Notes under the pieces: model-generated
Databases searched by the model: none
What the model saw: the letters and a program-made list of their open reading frames with translations, nothing else
Told to the model about the DNA's origin: nothing
Assembly (NCBI GenBank): GCA_964598695.1
Contig: CAZRDB010000130.1
Span: 1-14,296, forward strand
Length of the DNA stretch: 14,296 bases
Reading direction: 5' to 3'
From: CAZRDB01 sp964598695
Lineage (GTDB): Bacteria; Armatimonadota; Zipacnadia; UBA1398
Translations under genes and position numbers: made by a program
Shown here: positions 1-6,845 of the stretch, in pieces
Numbering within the stretch: position 1 is the first letter of the stretch
Layout of the letters: each line of letters opens with the position of its first letter

Positions 1-1
1 G

Positions 2-1120
2 GCCACCAAGGACTACTACGAGATCCTCGGGGTCCCGCGCACCGCGGATGACAAGGCCATCAAGTCGGCCTACCGCAAGCTCGCGCGGCAGTGCCACCCG
101 GACGTGAGTCCCGATGATCCGACGGCCGAGGAGCGGTTCAAGCAGGTCAGCGAGGCCTACGCCGTCTTGAGCGATCCCGACAAGCGCGCCTCGTACGACC
201 GCTTCGGGCCCGGCTTCGAGGGCTACGACCCCGGCGCCTCTCCTCCCCCGGGCTGGAACGGCGGCCCCTTCACCTACGCGCCGAACGGCGGCGGCTTCGC
301 CGACCTGGGCGACCTGTTCGAGAACCTGCTGGGCGGCGCCGGTCGGCGGGGTCCCACGCGGCCCGCGCACACGCCGGGCGCGACGATCGAGAAGCCCCTC
401 ACGGTGCCCTTCGAGACCTCGGTCTTCGGCGGCACCGAGGTGATCCGGCTCGAGATCGACGAGCCTTGCTCGAGCTGCGACGGCATGGGCGTCTCGTACC
501 AGACCTGTCCGACCTGCGGCGGCAGCGGCGCCGATCGCGCGCGTCGCAACCTGCTCGGCCCGGCGGCCTGCGCGACCTGCGGCGGCCGGGGCCAGGTGCC
601 CGGTGAGCGGTGCACCGCCTGCCGGGGCTCGGGGCGGACGGGCCGGAGCCGGCGGGTCGAGGTCAAGGTGCCGGCCGGGGTCCGCAACGGGTCGAAGATC
701 CGGGTCAAGGGCGAGGGGCGGGCCGGGACCGGCGGGGCCGCCCGCGGCGACCTCGTGCTGGTGCTGGAGGTGCGGAGCCACCCGTTCTTCGGGCGCGACG
801 GCGACGACCTCACCTGCGAGGTTCCGGTGAGTTTCGCCGAGGCCGCGCTGGGCGCCGAGATCAGCGTGCCGACCCGCGAGGGCCGGGCGACGCTCAAGAT
901 CCCGGCGGGGACCCAGAGCGGGCAGACGTTCCGGCTGCGGGGCATGGGCGTCCCGCGGCTCAAGGGAGGCGGCCACGGCGACCAGCTCGTCACCGTGCGG
1001 ATCGCCGCCCCGAAGAAGCTCTCCCGCAAGGGGCGCGAGCTGGTGGAGCAGCTCGCGAAGGAGATGGCCGAAGACCCGCGCGAGAGCCTGCGCGACATCC
1101 GGCTGGGGCGTGAGGCCTGA
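2..1120 (+). CDS. dnaJ: Chaperone DnaJ (Hsp40), start codon just outside the window
   Basis: DnaJ delivers unfolded clients to DnaK and stimulates its ATPase. The visible protein has 372 residues. The J-domain occupies about residues 1-67 and begins ATKDYYEILGV, with the essential HPD at 32-34. A Gly/Pro/Phe-rich linker (about 67-115) follows. The Cys-rich zinc domain (about 156-211) holds four intact CxxCxGxG repeats: CSSCDGMG, CPTCGGSG, CATCGGRG and CTACRGSG. The C-terminal substrate-binding beta domains include GDLVLVLEV and a VPAG-type repeat. The spacer between zinc repeats 1 and 2 is shorter than in E. coli DnaJ. The first in-frame codon is Ala and base 1 is G, so the window probably opens on the last base of the ATG; this is inferred. 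The stop TGA shares its last base with the hspR ATG, which implies translational coupling. With all four zinc repeats present it is a type I DnaJ rather than CbpA. Confidence 0.97.
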   Translation, partial: ATKDYYEILGVPRTADDKAIKSAYRKLARQCHPDVSPDDPTAEERFKQVSEAYAVLSDPDKRASYDRFGPGFEGYDPGASPPPGWNGGPFTYAPNGGGFADLGDLFENLLGGAGRRGPTRPAHTPGATIEKPLTVPFETSVFGGTEVIRLEIDEPCSSCDGMGVSYQTCPTCGGSGADRARRNLLGPAACATCGGRGQVPGERCTACRGSGRTGRSRRVEVKVPAGVRNGSKIRVKGEGRAGTGGAARGDLVLVLEVRSHPFFGRDGDDLTCEVPVSFAEAALGAEISVPTREGRATLKIPAGTQSGQTFRLRGMGVPRLKGGGHGDQLVTVRIAAPKKLSRKGRELVEQLAKEMAEDPRESLRDIRLGREA

Positions 1121-1533
1121 TGCTGCGCCGAGGGTCCAAGGGACAGCCGCACGACTCGCGGGAGCCGGTCTACATGATCGGCGTCGCCGCCCGCCTCGTC
1201 GAGTGCCACCCGCAGACCCTGCGGATGTACGAGCGGCTCGGGTTGGTCGAGCCCCAGCGCACCGAGACCAACATGCGGCTCTACAGCGCCGACGACATCG
1301 AGAAGCTGCGCCAGATCCAGCGGCTGACCCAGGACCTCGGCGTCAACCTCGCCGGCGTTCAGGTCATCCTCGATCTCCTCGAGCGGATCGCTGAGATGCG
1401 TCGGGAGATGACCGACGAGATCTCGCGCGTCCAGCGCGACGCCGAGTCGGAGCTGTCATCGCTGCGGACACGTCTGCTCGATGCCGGCTTCACCGTCGAG
1501 ATCCGGAGCGAGGGGAGGGAACCCCAGGAATGA
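1120..1533 (+). CDS. hspR: MerR-family heat-shock repressor HspR
   Basis: HspR is a MerR-fold repressor that binds HAIR operators upstream of dnaK, clpB and related genes, in Streptomyces with DnaK as co-repressor. The 137-residue protein has a short basic N-terminal extension, then the winged HTH at about residues 17-85: YMIGVAARLVECHPQTLRMY followed by ERLGLVEPQRTETNMRLYS. The PQTLRMYERLGLV core and the Q-R-T-x-T-N-x-R-LYS wing are diagnostic of HspR rather than other MerR proteins. A predicted helix (about 86-120, LERIAEMRREMTDEI) would dimerise it. No effector-binding domain or metal-ligand cysteines are seen. The ATG shares a base with the dnaJ stop, and the gene ends in an ATGA overlap with clpC, so repressor and targets are co-translated, the usual autoregulatory arrangement. 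No CTTGAGT-N7-ACTCAAG HAIR site was found in the window, so its operator presumably lies upstream. Confidence 0.93.
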   Translation: MLRRGSKGQPHDSREPVYMIGVAARLVECHPQTLRMYERLGLVEPQRTETNMRLYSADDIEKLRQIQRLTQDLGVNLAGVQVILDLLERIAEMRREMTDEISRVQRDAESELSSLRTRLLDAGFTVEIRSEGREPQE

Positions 1534-3980
1534 ACATGGAACGCTTCACCGAGAGCGCGCACGAGGCGCTGTTGCGGGCACAGGATGTCGTGATCCGCTA
1601 CCGCCACAACCTGCTGGACGTGGAGCATCTGCTGCTCAGTCTGGTCGAACAGGAGGACGGCCTCGTGCCGCGTGCCCTTGGCCAGATCCTGGGCGCCGAC
1701 TCCCTCCGCGGCCTTGTCCGGCGCGTCGAGGCCGAGCTGAGCCGCATCCCGCAGGTCACCGGCCCCGGCGCGAGCCAGGCCCAGCTCCACATCACGCCCA
1801 ACCTCGAGCGACTCGCCCGCGGGGCCGAGGATGAGGCCGAGCGGATGCAGGACACCTTCATCAGCGTCGAGCACCTGCTGCTTGCGATGCTGGAGGTCCC
1901 CTGCGCCGCGGCCCAGATCCTGCGAGAGGCCCGCATCGACCGGGAGTCGATCTACCGTGTGCTGAAGGAGATCCGGGGATCGGCTCGCGTCGCCGACCGC
2001 AACCCCGAGTCGAAGCAGGAGGCGCTCGACCGCTACACCACCGACCTGACGGCCCGGGCGCGCGAGGGCAAGCTCGATCCCGTCGTCGGCCGCGATGAGG
2101 AGGTCCGGCGGGTCATCCAGATCCTCTCGCGCCGCACGAAGAACAACCCCGTGCTCATCGGCGAGCCCGGCGTCGGCAAGACGGCGATCGCCGAGGGGCT
2201 CGCGCAGATGATCGTCGCCGGCAACGTGCCCGACAGCCTGCACAACCGGCGCCTGCTCGTGCTGGACCTGGGCGCCCTCGTCGCCGGCAGCAAGTTCCGG
2301 GGCGAGTTCGAGGAGCGGCTCAAGACCGTGCTCGACGAAGTGACCCACGCGCAGGGGCGGGTCGTGCTGTTCATCGACGAGCTGCACACCGTCGTCGGCG
2401 CCGGCGCGGCCGAGGGCTCGCTCGACGCCTCGAACATGCTGAAGCCGGCGCTCGCGCGCGGCGACCTGCAGTGCATCGGGGCCACCACGCTCGACGAGTA
2501 CCGCAAGCACATCGAGAAGGATCCGGCGCTCGAGCGCCGCTTCGCGCCCGTCTACGTCGACGAACCGTCGGTCGAGGAGACCGTGCTGATCCTCCGGGGG
2601 CTGCGGCCGCGCTACGAGGAGCACCACGGCGTGAGGATCCTCGACGAGGCCCTGGAGGCCGCCGCCGAGATGTCGTCGCGGTATCTCACCGAGCGATTCC
2701 TGCCCGACAAGGCGATCGACCTGGTCGACGAGGCCGCCAGCAAGCTCCGCATGGAACTCTCGGACATGCCTGCCGAACTGCGGGAGATGGAGGATCGGCT
2801 CGCCCGGATCACGCAGGAGGGCGCGGCGGCTGTCGAGGCCCGGGACTTCGCGGCGGCCCAGCGGCTGCGCGAGGAGGCCGACCGGATCCAGAGCCGGTAC
2901 GCTGAGGCGCGCCAGCAGTGGGTGGCGGAGACGGGCGGCGACCGGCCGGTCGACGCCGAACTGATCGCCTCCGTGGTCTCCGCCTGGACGGGCATCCCGG
3001 TCTCGAGCATGTTCGAGACCGAGGCCGAGCGGCTGCTGCGGATGGAAGAGCACCTCCACCTGCGGGTGAAGGGTCAGGACGAGGCCGTCTCGGCGGTCGC
3101 CGAGTGCATCCGTCGGAGTCGGTCGGGGCTTCAGGACCCCAAGCGTCCCCTCGGCTCGTTCCTCTTCCTCGGACCGACCGGCGTCGGCAAGACCGAGCTG
3201 GCCCGGGCGCTGGCCGAGCTGCTGTTCGACGACGAGGCGGCGATGGTGCGGCTCGACATGTCGGAGTACATGGAGAAGCACACCGTCTCCCGGCTGATCG
3301 GCGCCCCGCCCGGCTACGTCGGCTACGAAGAGGGCGGTCAGCTCACGGAGGCCGTTCGCCGCCGGCCCTACCGCGTGGTGCTGCTCGATGAGATCGAGAA
3401 GGCCCATCCCGATGTCTTCAACGTCCTGCTCCAACTGCTCGACGACGGGCGGCTGACGGATTCCCAGGGCCGAACCGTCGACTTCCGGCATACTGTCGTC
3501 ATCCTCACCTCGAACATCGGGAGTCGCCATCTCACCTCGTTGGGTGAGACCGAGGCCGACGGAGCGGCGTGGGAGACAGCGCGCGGGCGCGTGTTGGAGG
3601 AACTGCGGGCCACATTCCGGCCCGAGCTGCTCAACCGGATCGACGAGACGATCGTTTTCACTCCGCTCAGCCGTCGGGAGATTCGCGCGATCGTCGACCT
3701 GATGCTCGCGCGGCTCTCGGAGCGGCTGGCGGCGCGCGGCCTCGGGCTCGAGGTCACGGCCGCCGCGCGCGAGCGGATCGGCGAGGCGGGCTTCGACCCC
3801 GTCTACGGCGCCCGGCCTCTGCGCCGCGCGATCCAGACGCTGGTCGAGAACGCGATCGCCCGCAAGCTGCTCGCCGGGGAGTTCCCCGAGGGGTCCACGG
3901 TGCGGGTCGACGCGGTCGGCGACGAGCTGGTCGTCGGCCGGTCGGAGGCGCTCGCCCCGGCGCCCGCAGTGCCCGCCTGA
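1530..3980 (+). CDS. clpC: ClpC-type Hsp100 AAA+ unfoldase/disaggregase
   Basis: This is a two-ring-type Hsp100 ATPase that threads proteins through a hexamer pore. It has 816 residues. Two Clp_N repeats lie at about 3-145. D1 carries Walker A GEPGVGKT (211-218) and Walker B FIDE (281-284). D2 carries Walker A GPTGVGKT (548-555) and Walker B LLDE (618-621), with the pore-loop motif GYVGYEEGG. The middle domain is short (about 415-470) with a UVR-like stretch, EARDFAAAQRLREEADRI. That is ClpC-like; ClpB has a much longer coiled coil. In ClpC the D2 region after the TSNxG motif carries an [LIV]GF ClpP-docking tripeptide. Here it reads TSLGETEADG (LGE at 671-673), so ClpP binding is doubtful. 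The start at 1530 overlaps the hspR stop (ATGA) with a GAGGGGAGGG Shine-Dalgarno about 10 nt upstream; ATG 1536 is an alternative that fits the family N-terminus. By location it may act with DnaK/DnaJ like ClpB. Membership of the ClpC/ClpB family is certain; the exact symbol is less so. Confidence 0.93.
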   Translation: MNMERFTESAHEALLRAQDVVIRYRHNLLDVEHLLLSLVEQEDGLVPRALGQILGADSLRGLVRRVEAELSRIPQVTGPGASQAQLHITPNLERLARGAEDEAERMQDTFISVEHLLLAMLEVPCAAAQILREARIDRESIYRVLKEIRGSARVADRNPESKQEALDRYTTDLTARAREGKLDPVVGRDEEVRRVIQILSRRTKNNPVLIGEPGVGKTAIAEGLAQMIVAGNVPDSLHNRRLLVLDLGALVAGSKFRGEFEERLKTVLDEVTHAQGRVVLFIDELHTVVGAGAAEGSLDASNMLKPALARGDLQCIGATTLDEYRKHIEKDPALERRFAPVYVDEPSVEETVLILRGLRPRYEEHHGVRILDEALEAAAEMSSRYLTERFLPDKAIDLVDEAASKLRMELSDMPAELREMEDRLARITQEGAAAVEARDFAAAQRLREEADRIQSRYAEARQQWVAETGGDRPVDAELIASVVSAWTGIPVSSMFETEAERLLRMEEHLHLRVKGQDEAVSAVAECIRRSRSGLQDPKRPLGSFLFLGPTGVGKTELARALAELLFDDEAAMVRLDMSEYMEKHTVSRLIGAPPGYVGYEEGGQLTEAVRRRPYRVVLLDEIEKAHPDVFNVLLQLLDDGRLTDSQGRTVDFRHTVVILTSNIGSRHLTSLGETEADGAAWETARGRVLEELRATFRPELLNRIDETIVFTPLSRREIRAIVDLMLARLSERLAARGLGLEVTAAARERIGEAGFDPVYGARPLRRAIQTLVENAIARKLLAGEFPEGSTVRVDAVGDELVVGRSEALAPAPAVPA

Positions 3981-4016
3981 GGCGGGAGAGCAACCGAGGA
4001 AGGGAGGGCTGTCGGC

Positions 4017-4580
4017 GTGCGCGACGAGCGCGAGATGGAGATCGTGACGGAGAGTGAGACCGACGGCTCCCCGCGGGAGTCGGCGATCGACCTGGCCCCG
4101 GAGGACGAGGCCGAGCGGATCGCGGATGAGGTGAACGACGTGCAGGAGCAACTCGCGGAACTTCGCGAGGCCAATTTGCGGGTCCGCGCCGACTTCGAGA
4201 ACTTCCGCCGGCGCGTCACCCGGGAGCGGCTCGAGCTGACCGAGCGCGCGCGCGGCGAGCTGGTCGAGCGGCTGCTGCCGGTGGTCGACAACCTCGAGCG
4301 GGCGGTGCGCTCGGCCGAGGAGAGTGGCGCGGGCGAGGCCTGGGTCGAGGGGATCCGGATGGTCCAGGGCCAGTTCCTCGCGGTGCTCGAGGAGGAGGGC
4401 GTCCGCGCGATCGAGGCGGTCGGCCTGGAGTTCGACCCCATGCTCCACGAGGCGGTCGCGACGACTGCGAGCGCGGAGCTGCCGGCGGGGTCGGTGGTCG
4501 GGGAGGTACGGCGAGGCTATCGGATCGGTGATCGGGTTCTGCGTCCGGCACAGGTCGTCACCTCGTCGGGCAGTCCATAG
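4017..4580 (+). CDS. grpE: Nucleotide exchange factor GrpE
   Basis: GrpE releases ADP from DnaK as a dimer. The protein has 187 residues, a normal length. An acidic, disordered N-terminus (about 1-40) precedes the long dimerisation helix (about 40-95) with RADFENFRRRVTRERLE. A four-helix region follows, with the conserved LLPVVDNLERA. The C-terminal beta domain carries the family signature: GLEFDPMLHEAV, P-G-S-V-V, then GYRIGDRVLRPAQVVTS. The start is GTG at 4017, chosen because AGGGAGGG (4001-4008) sits 8 nt upstream; an in-frame ATG at 4035 is the alternative. It lies 36 nt after clpC and is most likely in the same transcript. In the common actinobacterial operon grpE sits between dnaK and dnaJ; here it follows the unfoldase gene, a rearranged order. 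Confidence 0.96.
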   Translation: MRDEREMEIVTESETDGSPRESAIDLAPEDEAERIADEVNDVQEQLAELREANLRVRADFENFRRRVTRERLELTERARGELVERLLPVVDNLERAVRSAEESGAGEAWVEGIRMVQGQFLAVLEEEGVRAIEAVGLEFDPMLHEAVATTASAELPAGSVVGEVRRGYRIGDRVLRPAQVVTSSGSP

Positions 4581-4676
4581 GGGTGGAGCGGGAGGGCGCT
4601 CGCGCGCCAGGCCACTGCCCCACGCACGTCCCGGGCTCCTAGGGCTCGGTTCCATAGTTGGGAGGAGGAGTTGGCC
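4581..4676 (+). other. grpE-groES intergenic region, no clear promoter seen
   Basis: This gap and the leader frame after it separate grpE from groES by 152 nt. It contains a small hairpin, GGCGC-TCGC-GCGCC (4595-4608), with no T-run, so it is not a convincing terminator. A CATAGT at 4653-4658 weakly resembles a -10 box, but no matching -35 box stands at the right distance. No CIRCE (TTAGCACTC-N9-GAGTGCTAA) or HAIR operator was found. The region ends with the strong GGAGGAGG of the leader frame. Confidence 0.4.
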
Positions 4677-4739
4677 ATGACGGTTCGTTCCTCTGCCAAT
4701 GCCAAGGAAGAGACGGAAGGAGGTGCTGGTGAGTGCTGA
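4677..4739 (+). CDS. Putative 20-codon leader peptide overlapping the groES start
   Basis: This small frame starts at ATG 4677 and ends at TGA 4737-4739. It has a near-perfect Shine-Dalgarno GGAGGAGG (4661-4668) 8 nt upstream, as strong as that of any gene in the window. The 20-residue product begins MTVRSSANAKEE, is polar, and has no membrane segment or known family. Its last 7 bases overlap the groES GTG start (4733), so a ribosome ending here could re-initiate on groES. The groES Shine-Dalgarno AAGGAGGTG (4717-4725) lies inside the frame. Its codons are rich in A/T at position 3, unlike the neighbouring genes, which argues against a long-conserved protein. It may therefore be a translation-control leader, or simply an untranslated leader with a chance SD-ATG pair. 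Confidence 0.4.
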   Translation: MTVRSSANAKEETEGGAGEC

Positions 4740-5056
4740 AGCCTCTGGGTGACCGCATCATCGTCGAGATCGAGAAGGCGGAAGAGACCACCCCCGGCGG
4801 AATCGTGCTCCCCGACGCTGCACAGGAGAAGCCCCAGAAGGGCAAGGTTGTGGCGGTCGGTTCGGGCAAGGTTCTGGAGGACGGTTCTCGTGGGCCGATG
4901 GAGGTCGCGATCGGCGACACGGTGATCTTCTCGAAGTACGGCGGCACGGAAGTCAAGCAGGGCGGCACGGAGTTCATGATCCTCCGCCAGGACGACATCT
5001 ACGCCATCGAGATCGCTGACGAGAAGAAGAAGGCTCCCGCCGCGGGCAAGAAGTAG
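4733..5056 (+). CDS. groES: Co-chaperonin GroES (Hsp10)
   Basis: GroES forms the heptameric lid of the GroEL folding chamber. It has 107 residues. The N-terminus MLKPLGDRIIVE is canonical, and the mobile loop that docks on GroEL is TPGGIVLPDAAQEKPQKGKV (about 20-39). The roof and barrel strands follow (VGDTVIFSKYGGTEV-type, here IGDTVIFSKYGGTEV) and then ILRQDDIYAI. A Lys/Ala-rich C-terminal tail, DEKKKAPAAGKK, makes it about ten residues longer than most GroES proteins. The start is GTG 4733 with AAGGAGGTG (4717-4725) 7 nt upstream; the N-terminal alignment supports it. It overlaps the leader frame by 7 nt and precedes groEL by 44 nt, the standard groESL pair. No CIRCE element precedes it. 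Confidence 0.97.
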   Translation: MLKPLGDRIIVEIEKAEETTPGGIVLPDAAQEKPQKGKVVAVGSGKVLEDGSRGPMEVAIGDTVIFSKYGGTEVKQGGTEFMILRQDDIYAIEIADEKKKAPAAGKK

Positions 5057-5100
5057 CACCGCCGGGCCTGTTCGCTCGAACACTGTGGAGGGAATGAAAG

Positions 5101-6735
<1,635 letters not shown>

Positions 6736-6765
6736 GCCCCAGCGGCAACCGGCACGACCCACGAG

Positions 6766-6810
6766 GAGCCCCTCGCACCACCCCACCCGGGGTGGCGAGG
6801 GGCTCTCTTC
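6766..6810 (+). terminator. Strong intrinsic terminator after groEL
   Basis: The outer stem is a perfect 11-bp pairing of GAGCCCCTCGC (6766-6776) with GCGAGGGGCTC (6795-6805). Inside it, CACCCC (6779-6784) pairs with GGGGTG (6789-6794) around an ACCC loop, leaving only a 2-nt bulge (6777-6778). A pyrimidine run TCTTC (6806-6810) follows on the + strand. The T-run is short but the stem is very stable. It lies between convergent genes, so the same hairpin could also hinder readthrough from the - strand gene, although no T-run follows on that side. Confidence 0.8.
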
Positions 6811-6825
6811 GTACGGGGGGCGAGA

Positions 6826-6842
6826 GCCGGCCGGGAGCCGGC
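6826..6842 (-). terminator. Hairpin just after the stop of the - strand gene
   Basis: GCCGGC (6826-6831) pairs with GCCGGC (6837-6842) around a 5-nt loop. Read on the - strand it begins 3 nt beyond the TAG stop (6846-6848) of the LamG/glycosidase gene. No T-run follows, so it may be an mRNA 3'-end stabiliser or a factor-assisted stop, backed up by the larger hairpin at 6766-6805. Support is limited to the pairing itself. Confidence 0.35.
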
Positions 6843-6845
6843 CCC

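Noticed and set aside
163..180. CTTGAGC in dnaJ resembling a HAIR half-site for HspR
   Set aside because: The second arm ACTCAAG is missing at the right spacing and the site is inside coding sequence.
4595..4608. GGCGC/GCGCC hairpin after grpE as a terminator
   Set aside because: The stem is only 5 bp and no T-run follows. In this base composition such stems are common.
1359..4655. 1098-codon open frame on the - strand opposite hspR, clpC and grpE
   Set aside because: It lies antisense to three certain genes. The translation is Arg/Leu/Asp/His-rich low-complexity text without motifs, as expected from GC-rich codon bias in the complementary frame.
4730..4740. GAGTGCTGA at the groES start resembling the right arm of CIRCE
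   Set aside because: There is no TTAGCACTC arm 9 nt upstream, and the bases are explained by the end of the leader frame and groES codons 1-3.
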